Assembly: GCA_017506865.1 (NCBI GenBank)
Contig: JAFCMP010000101.1
Coordinates: 1,054,001-1,118,000 of the forward strand
Length of the DNA: 64,000 nt
Reading direction: 5' to 3'
Source: Tribonema minus
Lineage: Eukaryota; Sar; Xanthophyceae; Tribonematales; Tribonemataceae
The translations under genes and the position numbers were made by a program. Under the pieces are notes generated by a model. That model searched no databases, had not been told where the DNA came from, and was given only the letters and a program-made list of their open reading frames with translations. This document shows, piece by piece, positions 27,562 through 38,875 of this stretch; position 1 is the stretch's first letter; the number at the start of each line of letters is the position of its first letter.

Positions 27562-28833
27562 ATGATTTCGGTGAGCGCCCCGGTGGCGGCAGTGTGGCTC
27601 GCGTCATGTGCGTACCTGGCTAGCGAGATCAGCGCCGGCAACCTGGATGTCGCAGGGGGCTTGCTCAAAACGCTGATGTCGGCGCAGCAGCAGCCAACTG
27701 CGCACGCGATAGCGCTGGTCATGGCTTCCACTTTGAGCGTATACATGGCGATCAAAATCATCGGAGGCCTCGTATACGAAACGGACCCGCTTGCAAGGAC
27801 CTGGGACTTCTTCATGTCCTTTTTCGGGCAGGAAGCCACCAGAGACATCAAGGTCGATGCCTGGATTGACGACTACAATGTTCTTCACGACGACAGCAAG
27901 ACGAACGTCACGGAGCGCGAGTCCAGCTACAAGACCATGGTCAACGCGTACTACGAATTAGCAACCATGTTCTACGAATGGGGCTGGGGAGCCTCGTTTC
28001 ACTTCGCATACAGGCGCCCATACGAGAGCTTCGGGGAGAGCATACGCCGCCACGAGTACTACTTGGCGGGGAAGCTGGGGCTCAAAACGGGGGAGAAGGT
28101 GCTGGATGTTGGGTGCGGCATCGGCGGCCCTTATCGCAACATCGCGCAGTTTACGGGGGCAGACATCACAGGCATCACCATAAATGAGTATCAGGTCTAT
28201 CGCGGCAACGAGTTGAACAGGCAGGCGGGGCTCAGCCAGCAGGTGCGGTCGGTGCAGGGGGATTTCATGCACCTGCCATTCGATGACAACTCGTTTGACG
28301 GCGTTTACGCCATCGAGGCAACCTGCCATGCACCCAACAGGGAGGGTGTGTACAGCGAAATCTTTCGCGTCCTCAAGCCTGGGCGCGCATTCGCATGCTA
28401 CGAATGGTGCCTCACGGACAGGTACGATCCCTCCAGCGCGGAGCACCGTAAGATCAAGAAGCAGATAGAGGAGGGCGATGCGCTACCGGACATGGTCCAG
28501 CCGGAGGTGGTGGTCGAGGCACTCAAAGCTGTGGGCTTTGAGGTCCTGGAGACTCGGGATGTCGCCCTCGACGCTAACAGAGGCGGGATTTCATGGTACA
28601 CGCCGCTCACCCCGTCGTACAACATCTTCACTCAGCGCTTCCAGTTCACGCCAATCGGTCACGCGCTGACCGTGTTCGCGCTGCGGGTTCTGGAGTTCAT
28701 GCGGCTTGCGCCTGCTGGTACTAACAAGGTGCAGGGCATGCTACAACAAGGCGGCATGGGGTGCGCAAACGGCGGAATCACAGGCACATTCACTCCCATG
28801 TACTTGGCCGTTGTTCGCAAGCCAGCTCAGTGA
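27562..28833 (+). CDS. SMT1: Sterol (cycloartenol) 24-C-methyltransferase
   Basis: Uninterrupted frame of 423 residues. The enzyme transfers methyl from S-adenosylmethionine to C24 of cycloartenol or zymosterol, the first committed step to C24-alkylated phytosterols/ergosterol, at the ER. Family signatures: FYEWGWGASFHFA (138-150), the SAM-binding LDVGCGIGGP (181-190), IEATCHAP (251-258) and YEWCLTDRYD. The N-terminal 70 residues contain one or two hydrophobic segments (VAAVWLASCAYLA and ALVMASTLSVYMA), a likely membrane anchor. The start MISVSAP is the first ATG after the putative 5'-UTR intron acceptor at 27543. Length and motif order fit the plant/algal SMT1 class better than SMT2. It stands alone without related neighbours. 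Confidence 0.96.
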   Translation: MISVSAPVAAVWLASCAYLASEISAGNLDVAGGLLKTLMSAQQQPTAHAIALVMASTLSVYMAIKIIGGLVYETDPLARTWDFFMSFFGQEATRDIKVDAWIDDYNVLHDDSKTNVTERESSYKTMVNAYYELATMFYEWGWGASFHFAYRRPYESFGESIRRHEYYLAGKLGLKTGEKVLDVGCGIGGPYRNIAQFTGADITGITINEYQVYRGNELNRQAGLSQQVRSVQGDFMHLPFDDNSFDGVYAIEATCHAPNREGVYSEIFRVLKPGRAFACYEWCLTDRYDPSSAEHRKIKKQIEEGDALPDMVQPEVVVEALKAVGFEVLETRDVALDANRGGISWYTPLTPSYNIFTQRFQFTPIGHALTVFALRVLEFMRLAPAGTNKVQGMLQQGGMGCANGGITGTFTPMYLAVVRKPAQ

Positions 28834-29804
28834 GTGCCACAGCTGCCTTTGTAGGTGCGTCATCTTGTGTTTGTAGTAAATTGTCAGCCGTGTAGCAAGG
28901 TGCCTTTCACTGGGCCTTGACTGCCTGAATGGAGTTTTTGTTTTTGGTGCTTTTTATCAACATCCTCAAGAATCTCAAGCGTGCTTGTCTGTTGTACATG
29001 TCAAGACGTATGTGCTCACGTCGTGAGCTCCATGCAGTGCACGCTTGTTATGCTGGGCATCAAATGTAGGACTTCGCATGGACGAGATAGCCGGCTGCTA
29101 CACTTGCTTGTGGGCAGCACAATGGTCGGCTTCATCAGTGACCTGAGCAGACTGCGCCCATGTAGATTGCATGCATTGCGTGGTCGTGTCTATTGGTTTG
29201 GCTTGTGTTGTTGAGTTGAGTGTCTGTCTGGAGTAGACAGAGGTTTGGCAGCCTCTTCCTTTCTGTTGCAGTAAGCTTCAAATAACGGAAGTCTGGCGCA
29301 TACGCATACACAGTGGCCAGCCAGCTGTATTGGATGTTGGGGCAAACCAGGCCTTGCCTAACGAAGATTGCGTTGCTCTGATGCATGTTTGGCAATGTCG
29401 CGTTGTCGAGCTTTCTGGTTTGTAGGGCAATCATGCCAATGCGGTTCTGATGTATGTTTGCCATTGGTCAAACCATGATCAGTTTGTCGGGGAGCATTGC
29501 CGAAAAAAGTCGGGAAAACCGGATACTTGTCGGAAACCGGTTGTCAACAAAAATGTTCACACACACACACCACTGAGAGTTCGCTCTTCAGCACACCTGA
29601 GGTCTGTGCGCTGTCCAGCAAGGAAATAGAGCACCAGCACAGCTCAGCTGCAACAGAGCCGCCTTACACACTGGTTTCCGCCGAAGCTGAGAACTAAATT
29701 CACAACGGCTTTTGTGAACGCGCTCTGCAGCTGCCGCGGGGGCAGCCAGTGGGACACCATTAGCAAGAGTGGCTGTGAGTGCGGCTAAGTGTTGAGGACC
29801 AGCG
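28834..29804. other. Intergenic region between SMT1 and the dynamin gene
   Basis: No coding signal. A (CA)n run lies at about 29560-29570. CCGAAAAAAGTCGGGAAAAC at about 29500 faintly resembles subterminal words of the hAT-like MITE, but no matching ends or target duplication were found. Confidence 0.45.
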
Positions 29805-32800
29805 ATGGATGAGCTGATACCTATCGTCAACAAGCTCCAGGACGTATTCAGCGCCATCGGGCAGCCGCCAATTGATCTGCCACAGATCGTCGTTATCGGC
29901 AGTCAGAGCAGTGGCAAGTCGTCTGTTCTCGAAAACATAGTGGGCCGTGACTTCCTGCCACGCGGTACCGGCATAGTGACGCGGCGGCCCCTTGTGCTGC
30001 AGCTGTACAACACAGGCGGCGCCGCCGGGCACGTCAAGCGCGAGTCAACACCAGCAGCTTCACCAACAGAACCCGGCAGCCCCACTGCCAAGCGGGCCGT
30101 GCCTGCTGTACCACAGCGGGAATGGGGAGAATTTCTACACCTGCCAAATCAGAAGTTCTACAACTTCACGGAAATTCGGGAGGAGATCGTGCGCGAGACA
30201 GATAGGCTGACCGGGCGAAACAAAGGCATCAGCTCTCAGAGCATAAATCTGCGCATCTTCAGCCCGCATGTGCTGAATCTGACGCTCGTTGACCTTCCAG
30301 GTATCACCAAGGTGAGCTCTATACAGGACATGGATGTACACGTTCAATCTTGATACCAGAAGGTACCTACCTACTCACAACATTGACTTTTCCTTCTTTT
30401 GCAGGTTGCACTTGGCGATCAGCCACAGGACATTGAGGAGCAGATCCGGGACATGTGTATGCGGTACATACACAACCCCAATGCCATCATACTCTCAGTG
30501 ACACCTGCAAACAGCGACCTTGTGAACAGCGATGCCTTGAAAATGGCACGAGAGGTGGGTGTTCCTGCCTGCATCTTGCGTGCTCATGAACAGCCGTGTT
30601 CACTGAGCTGTGCGACTGATGACTGCCGGAGTTGCACACATGACCCCCAGTTGACCTGCTTCTTGTGTGCTGTGCGCATGAATCTGAATAGGTGGATATG
30701 GAGGGAGACAGGACTATAGGAGTGCTGACTAAGCTAGACCTGATGGACCCTGGTGAGTTGTGTTAATGTGTGAATGATACAGCAGGCTTCGGAAGCATGG
30801 ACATATCTTTAGACCTCAAACGCTTTTGCTGCAAGCCGATTGGACAAAAACTTGGGCCATTGCAGCGCCCATATGATAGTCTAGAGCTTACTCAGCTTCT
30901 TCGCATCTGACATGGATGCAGCCTGTGAGGCTGGCTGCCATTGACTACACTGCCATCAAGAATGGTCTGTGCATTGAAATCAACAAACCTTGTGTGTGCC
31001 AAGTGCACAAATCAGATCCAGGCAGACAAGGTGGTGATGTCAATTTGGCCCTTTCAGGTCCATTCTACGTGAACTCTCTTGACAATGCATGTTGCTAGCC
31101 TGCGCCTGACAGCTGTACATCGCGTGAAAACAATATCTGTCACCCTAACGCTGACAAAAAAACCTCTCTTGTGCTGCTGGCTCCTCCTTGGCAGGTACCG
31201 ATGCGGCAGACATCTTGAACAACCATGTCATACCATTAAAGCGCGGATATGTTGGCGTGATCAACAGGGGCCAGAAGGTGTGTACGGGGATTCTCATGCA
31301 AGGCATGTACATCCTGTGTTGTCAGTGAGCTTGCATGCGTATATAACATGTTTGTTCGAGTTCCATGTCAATGTAATGAACTGATTCCGCGTCATACCAC
31401 TGCAGGACATTGATGGCGGCGTGAGCATCAGGCAGGCGCTAGCCAAGGAGGCTCTCTTTGTCAAAGAGCACGCAGCGTACCGGTCATTGCAGCATAAAGT
31501 GGGCACTGCTACGCTGGCAAAGCAGCTCAATCAGGTGACTGGCGTGCCCATTCATTTATAAGTATGCTTGCTGCACTGACAACTGCAGTTGATCATGCCT
31601 GTGACTTATGTCCAGTGCATTGCGCATCGCGCCTGCTGCAACAGCATCTTGATGCACGCGACTGTTATTGTCATGTACATGTACATTCACATCGCAGGGC
31701 CTTCGATTGAGTTGCAGTCAAGTTTCACTCGTGGCAGTGCGTGCCACTGAACTGGACTATCACTGCACTGGGCTATCACTAAGCTGGACCACAGGTTGAG
31801 GTATTCAATGGGCTACACAGAGTCAGCGCTGGCACCAGCTCAAACATCGGTGCATTTGCATATTGTCTCATGCATTGCAGGTGCTCATGCGGCACATAAG
31901 GGACTGCCTGCCGGAGATCAAATCAAAGCTCAACATGATGATGCTCAGTGTGCAGCAGGAGATGGCAGAGTTGGGAGAGCCAACCGATGCAGCGTCTGTC
32001 AATAACCTCGGCGCAACATTGCTGACGCTGCTCAGCAAATTCGCCACAAACTTTCAGGTACATTCCCTTTCCTGATGCAGCAATATTATGTTACAAGTAT
32101 ACCTGGTAAACTGATGGATGCGCTCTGTTAAACCATTATTCACAACGTCAATCGTAGAGACACCTTCTCAGCAGTAGAGCAACCGCAGGCTGTGCAGTCA
32201 AACGTCAGATGCATTGATGGTGCTCTGTGGCTGCCTGATTGCTGAATTTGTTTTGCGACAAATGACATTGGCCAGTATGCAACTGGCTATGCCACTGACT
32301 GTCGTAACGAGGTGCATGCTTGACATGAGTTGCCTTCATTTTGCGTTATGTATGACATGCTGCCAGCGCGCACTATTGCTGCAAACCCTGCGCACACTCT
32401 TGCAGCAGTAGCTCATGTGCTTTGAGTGATATGGTGAGCAGGATTCTTGCACAATGTGTCATGATGGGGTTGATTCTGATGGCTGTTGTACGTGCAGGCA
32501 GCGGTAGATGGAAGGGGCAGCTCTCCGGATGGCATAGAAATGAATGAGCTCTATGGTGGAGCCCGGATATCATATGTGTTCCACGAGGTGTTTGCGCGAT
32601 CGCTGGAGGGAGTTAATCCGTTTGATGGGCTTGCGGACGAGGTAACGAACTCCAAATACTACAAAGCGATCAATTGATTCTTTCACCATCAATGCAGCTC
32701 CATTCATGGACTATGGCTCGCTCATGTCGCACCAAGTTGCACAACAACGCCATATGCGACCTGTTGTGCATTGACATTGTGCTACTGCAATCTGCTACAA

Positions 32801-35800
32801 TAACGGTAGGTCAGTGCGTATGTCTGGCTGTTTGGTCTCCTTTGTATGCAAGGTTGATGGGCTTTCATGTACTTAAGCGTGCATCAGAAATCTGTGGCTA
32901 AGATTTGGTACAGAAAAGAAGCTGGGTGACGGCTGAGACAGCAGAGACGTCAGAGTGACTACTAGCATTTAATGCCTGCTAATTGCGTGTGAGCAACAGA
33001 GAATTGTGATGCACTGGCCTATACACCACCGCCAGTTGCTGAACGATAATGCTGCTCTTATAACTCATGCCCTGACTCAAGTAACGCAGTATCATCATTG
33101 CTTTTGTAGACTCGCACCTTCTGCGTCATAAACACGCGTGCATATCACAGAGTGATACTGTCAGAATCACATGATGACATCATAGTTTGCTACATTTTCA
33201 GGTCGTACGTGGGATACAGGATCATCTCTGAGCACCAAAACATTGTGGCGAAAGCGCTCATGAGTCACAACAGGGTATGATGCGCCGTTATGTCACTTCA
33301 ATACTGCACTGTAGAAGCATACTCGCATACTGGTTTACGTTGATAGATCCTGAGCCATGTAAACTAAATTTCTAGGCCATTTGTTGCCACCTTCAATGGG
33401 TCGGTGCAGACACCTCATTCCACATGGTGATCATCATCATGTCAGGTCGCGAGAGCAGGAACAGTAGCAGCATCGGCAAATGCCGTCATGACTTCAGCTG
33501 TGCATTGAAAGACATCCAGATTTTTCGATGCATGGTGTCGGCCGCACTACTTCGCAAATTGCGTGGCATTCTATTGAATATTCCTTGATCATGGTCATTT
33601 CTGTAATCAAGTTGCATTCTATTGGCAGCAGATGTTTAGTAACATTGGTTACTGTGTTTTTGTACCCGTAACTGTTCCATGCTGACAACAATTAATTGCA
33701 AATGCTGCGTGCCGTATGCTCATTTTCTGCAGGACATTCGGACCGCCATCTGCAATGCCAATGGCACGCGCCCCAGCTTGTTTGTGCCTGAGATGAGCTT
33801 TGATCTGCTTGTGAGGAAGCAGATAGCGCGTTTGGAGCAGCCAGGCCTTCAGGTACATTATCGTCAGCGCGCATTACATGTTCAAGACATCATCACTACT
33901 TGCAGCTACTGCTGTAGAACCTCGTGCTTTGTCGATGATCTGTTGCTACAAATGCAGCTGCCTTGCAGGACAATTTTGAAGTGTCATATCTGCATATGTG
34001 TAGACTACAATACAAGCGCTTAGCGTAGCGTTGGTAAACCTTATGAGACAGGTAGCAATTTTTACGAGACAGACCAGCAAATATTGCATGTGAGCATGTT
34101 CACAGAGCCCAGTGCCTTGTGAGTAGGCAACAATGGCACACCTATGCCTTGATGCGCTCTCTGACATATTGTGCCAATGACTGGGCTCATCAACTTACCT
34201 GTGGTGATGTATCTGTCCTGGTGTTCTGCAGTGCGCCGATCTTGTTTTCGATGAGATGCAGCGCATAGCAGCACAGTGTGAGACCATGGAGCTGAGCCGA
34301 TTCCCGCTGCTTCGTGAGCGGGTTGTGGAAGTGGTGCATGGTGAGGGCATTTATCAGTCGTAAAATGTACTTTGCATTATGCTCAGCTGATGCTGCTACT
34401 TGAGACTTTCTATTGGGCCACTTTTGTCCATAGGGTGCATCGAACAAATGTTGAGAACGCCCAAATCCTGCACTACTTCTTACAGCTGTTCCTGTGCACT
34501 TGAGCATATGTTCTCGACTTGGAGCCATAAATCCTGCATTTAGCAGCTGTTCCTGTGCACTTGATCATAATTCTAGACTAGGAGCCGCCCAACACTCGAT
34601 CGGGTAGAGTTATTTTACTTCTGAAGCAAGCTGATTCTGGGCCGGGAAATGCTGTCAATATGGTATAGTGTGAGGAGCACCACATTCATATCCAAGCTCA
34701 CCGCTGCCAGATGACTCAGGTGCCCTGCACCAGCGTCTGCGACCACGGTGCAGCCGTGAAACACTCAACTCACTGAGCAGAAGGTTGACACATCGCATGA
34801 CTTGGCCCCTTTGAACACTGCAGTTGCCTGTGCACCTGGGTGCCTTGCATCTAGAAATTTCATGGTGCCTCTCTCTCACCTTATGGCCACTGCCACAGCA
34901 GATGTCCCACTTGCGCCCAGGTTCCGCATGTTGAGCTGATGAACCTGTTGGTTGCTCAACGCATCTGCTTTGTTCACTGGGTATTTTCATTGAAGCTAGG
35001 ACTTGTAACTGCAAGTACGCTCGTTAATAGATATGTCACACCACTGTGGTTGAGAGTGACAATCGTTATTCACTAAGTATTTTCATTGAAGCTAGGACTT
35101 GTGACTGCATGTACGCTCATTTATAGGTTTGTACACCGCTGTGCTTGAGAGTGACAAGACAGTGTAGTCCTCCCCATGTCACAACCACACCAGTCAGATC
35201 ACACTTTGGGATGTTGCCTCCAGTTACGTGACATCAAGTGTCTTCATGAAAAGCATGCAGGCGGAACACATATGACTACTGTCTGAGATGACCGCATCAC
35301 AGGTACATACTGATCAGCGATGCTTCTCTTGACAAAAAGTGCCAACTAATGGTGGCATTCTCCATCTGCCAAATGGTCTGCTTCGCAGGGCTGCTGCGAA
35401 AGTGCCTAGGCCCAAGCCAGGTCATGATCAGCAACCTGGTCAAGCTGGAGCTAGCATACATCAACACATCGCATCCAGACTTCATTGGCGGCAGTCGTGC
35501 AGTTGCTCAGCTGATGGACAAGACCAACAATTCGCATCAGCAACACCACCATTCCTCCAGCGCTGGTGCATCAGCACCTGCAGCACGATCTACATCTGAA
35601 CCGCCGCCAAAGACGGCTCCTGCCCGGCCAAGCTCAGTGGGTGCCGCGCCAACTGAACCAGCGCTGCCTACGCCAGCAACCAGGGTAAGCAGCAGCAGAG
35701 TGAGCCGCAACGTGAAGATGTGCTCTCGTACATGGCCACATAATATTATTGGGTTGTGCAGCTTCGCACTTCATCATGCTGCCCGTTGCCGCACAACCCC

Positions 35801-36877
35801 CACCGTCGCGATGCAGGAGAAACATCCACCAACTGCTGTGGGCTTGGCATGTACTCTCATTGAGCACTGCGCTTACGTTGCTTATGCTCTCTGTCTCTCT
35901 GTATGTGCACTTTAAAAAATCCAGTCTGGCGCCGATGGTGGACGCAACTGGCGGGATGAATCACGAGCCGGTGCCAGCCCCGCGACCAGCTCTGCCAGCG
36001 GCAATGGCGCCAGCAACAAGGGGGGGCTGATGTCATTCATGTTTGGCAACAAGGGGCAGCCAACACAGTCCGCCATGACTCCAGCAGGTGCTCCAATGGT
36101 CAAGCTGCCGCAGGTGCCAGAGACTATGAGGCAGTCAAAGGAGCCCACTGACAGGGAGCGCGTGGAGACAGAGATCATCAAGAGCCTCATGGAGAGCTAC
36201 TTTGACATTGTGCGCAAGAACTTCCAGGACATGGTCCCAAAGGCCATCATGCACTTTCTGGTCAATGAGGTGAGAAGTCAGGCCGCAGCAGTATCAGCAA
36301 CAAATGTTGCTTTTGCAACACCCGCCTCTCTATCATTAGAACATGCTGTTGAAGTATGATGGCAAACTGCGGCATTCAGCGGCAACAACAGCAAGGCCTG
36401 ATGCATTTATTCAGTACATTATGGGAGTTACCATATACTGCTTTAAGGCAGCTTCAGTATTCACCAGAACTTGTTGACGTTGTTCAGTGCCACAATGGGG
36501 GTGTCTGCTGCGGAGTTTGCCATTTGTGACCCATCAAACCACAGACAGATAGATGCCAGTGACGATGACATTGAATTTTGAGCTTCCTGCGAAGTCTGCT
36601 TTCTGGAAACAAACTTTGGCAAGGTATGCAGATGCACACAGTCGCTGATGTCAGATGCTGATGCATGTGCTGTCATCGCCGTCTTTTGCAGGTGATTCAG
36701 TCCATGCAGAACCAGCTGGTCTCCAGCCTATACAGGGAGGAGCTGATAGCGGAGCTGATGCGTGAAACAGAAGATGTAGCTGAGCGGCGAAGAATAGCCA
36801 GGGAGATGTTTGAGCTGCTGCACAGGGCCATGGCCATTCTGAACGAGGTCCGGGATTTCAACACACACAAAGTGTAG
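29805..36877 (+). CDS. Dynamin-related GTPase (Dnm1/DRP3-like), 12 exons, about 768 aa
   Basis: Exons: 29805-30311, 30405-30554, 30692-30752, 31195-31277, 31406-31534, 31881-32057, 32498-32641, 33733-33852, 34232-34340, 35389-35684, 35925-36269, 36692-36877; all GT-AG and in phase. The GTPase domain has P-loop GSQSSGKSS (32-40), switch I threonine in RGTGIVTRR (54-62), DLPG (163-166) and TKLD (232-235). A middle/stalk domain follows (EPSQ-type [20 protein letters not shown]), then a long Ser/Ala/Pro-rich insert (insert B) in place of a PH domain, and a C-terminal GED (residues about 660-768). No proline-rich tail. This architecture matches mitochondrial/peroxisomal fission dynamins (Dnm1, Drp1, plant DRP3). 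Assignment to fission is by family. Confidence 0.95.
34463..34589. repeat. Imperfect tandem duplication (66-bp period) in dynamin intron 9
   Basis: AAATCCTGCA..CAGCTGTTCCTGTGCACTTGA..GGAGCC occurs at 34463-34528 and 34529-34589. Intronic and non-coding. Confidence 0.8.
34972..35158. repeat. Imperfect tandem duplication (96-bp period) in dynamin intron 9
   Basis: GTATTTTCATTGAAGCTAGG followed by ACTTGT(A/G)ACTGCA and TTGAGAGTGACAA occurs at 34981 and again at 35077. Two neighbouring duplications of different period sit in the same intron. Confidence 0.85.
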
Positions 36878-37440
36878 CTGTACATGTACGCCTACATATG
36901 CTAGCCAGACACAACCAGACCACTGCTTGCTGGACGTAATACATGCACCACTTCAAGTGCTGCAGATTGGCGAGTCTTCATCAGTGTATTTGTGTGTTTG
37001 CTATCTGTGCACCACTCGCAGCAAGTCACTGGCGTGGTGCCTTGCCCTGCTATCAAGGAAGCAACATTTGTGTTTGCGCATGCATCATGTGAAAGCATGC
37101 ATGCATCATGTAAGGTGCGTTGACAGCATTGTCGCTCTCCTGGTCATGACAACACCGGCGATGCTCAGAGCCTCGAGGTGCCCTGTCACTCCTTAGACCA
37201 TACCAGCGCAACCCAGTTGTTGTCAAAGTCACCAAACATGCTTGTCGCCCGCGATGAGTGACGTGACACTCATATTTTGGAGTGCATTCATTCTCTGTGG
37301 CAAGACATACTTGTCTTTGTCTTTGCTTCACAATGTTCAGACTGCAGTGCTTGCCATGTGCCTCATGCAACATGAACTTGGATGACAGGTCAAGCAAGCC
37401 ATGTTGTTGTGACAGTAGAACGCAGCAGTCTCTCTCTTGA

Positions 37441-37464
37441 GAGTCTCTCTCCCAAGAGAGACTC
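37441..37464. repeat. Hairpin, 10-bp stem and 4-base loop
   Basis: GAGTCTCTCT, loop CCCA, AGAGAGACTC: a perfect inverted repeat. The preceding bases (CTCTCTCTTGAGAG) form a second small palindrome. Confidence 0.85.
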
Positions 37465-37848
37465 CACCGCAAAAAGGCCAAGGCTTGTTCCCCTTGCTAT
37501 TACCACCAACACCCCAACCAAACCTACCGAGGTCACAGCTGCAAGGCACGCTTGTCCCACCTTCTGTCTGAAAGATTATGCCGGCCTGCTTTTGCCTTTG
37601 ACAGCACCCACATCTGAGGACAAAGGTGACAGTCTAGATCAAGCCTCTAGGGAACATGATACGATGCTATTGCTATGAAAAGGTCGATCCCAAGCCCACT
37701 CAAACCTAAATGAGGACTCCCTACCATCATGCTGCATCACAGTTTTTCGAAGCTCCTGCTCTCAGCACCTCCACATCCAAACTGATTTTCAGCTCCCATG
37801 CCAAACTGGTCCCACAAACCTGTGGAAAGCTGTATGGACTACGTGAAA

Positions 37849-37874
37849 CCTTGGGGGTAAAAAAACCCCCAAGG
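37849..37874. repeat. Hairpin, 10-bp stem, A-rich loop
   Basis: CCTTGGGGGT, A-rich loop, ACCCCCAAGG: a perfect inverted repeat of high stability. It lies about 970 bp beyond the dynamin stop and about 1 kb beyond the GltD stop, so it is not obviously a terminator of either. Confidence 0.85.
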
Positions 37875-38875
37875 TAAAACACTTACAACGGTGCCCAGAA
37901 CTGAGCACCACCTTGAAATTGCAACTCAACTACTTCCTGTGTGCAGTACCTGAGGTTGCAACCGAGTGCGTGTGACACTGTTGAACTTGAACTTCAAGAA
38001 TGATCATGCCAGGCATGATGTGTGTCGTGTTAAAGTGAAACAGGTGGTCGTGTACCTGCAGGTACGCTGCAGCCCCGTGTACATTGTGTGTGCTGCGTCA
38101 AAGTGAGCACCACTTTCATTTCACGGTATGCACCTGAGTCCAGGTTCTGATCCTGAAGTCACTGCTGTACACAGCTCAGATGATCACAACACAAACATTT
38201 TGCGCCGCCTCATCACCCCAACGCGCTGGCTGATCAATGCATGCACTTGATAAGCAAACCAGCCAAATCCTAATGCAACCCATCTACCACCAAGGACAAC
38301 CATCCACATGCTGAATCAATCACCCGCAAGCATGATTACGCCACTCTGATTCGCAGTGCGAGTGCACCAGGTGCACATGACCCAGAAACATGCTACAACA
38401 AACTCACACAGCGTAGCATGTACACACTTTCAATACTAAACATGGTCATCGCGGCCATGTAAATCTTACTGCACAAAATGCATGCCAGCCATAACCATGA
38501 ATGAGGCAATGACTGCTCTGAGACCACCAAGCATGAACAGCATACAACAGCCATGACTCACACACACCACACATCAACATGAAACAGCATATCCACTTTA
38601 CAAGGGTAACGATGTGAGTGCAATTGTGCACTTCGAAACTACCGCCATGAGGGGAGGAGGGGTCTGACAGGGAGGCGTGCGCATGGTTGTCAACAAATCG
38701 CATCATATCTGCGCCACGCACCTCTGCTCTGGCGGGTGCGCCCCTATACATACTCAGCCATCCCAACCAAGTCTGCGCGTGCACCCCCCTGCTGCAACTA
38801 CAGCGTACTATTGTCCGTCCCTACTTGTCTCTCGTCATGTGCACGTACCGCGCCGACACCTGCTGGCGCTGCTGC

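Larger units (their letters stand above)
36878..38875. other. 2-kb intergenic region between converging dynamin and GltD genes
   Basis: Only short frames. Two near-perfect hairpins are present (listed separately). The region is otherwise without repeats that I recognise, except for repeated GCATGCATCATGT words at about 37078-37112. Confidence 0.45.

Noticed and set aside
33190-33280. Coding-like segment in dynamin intron 7 ([18 protein letters not shown])
   Set aside because: Flanking exons 7 and 8 join in phase and match the family without it, so it is not part of the main transcript. No other gene context.
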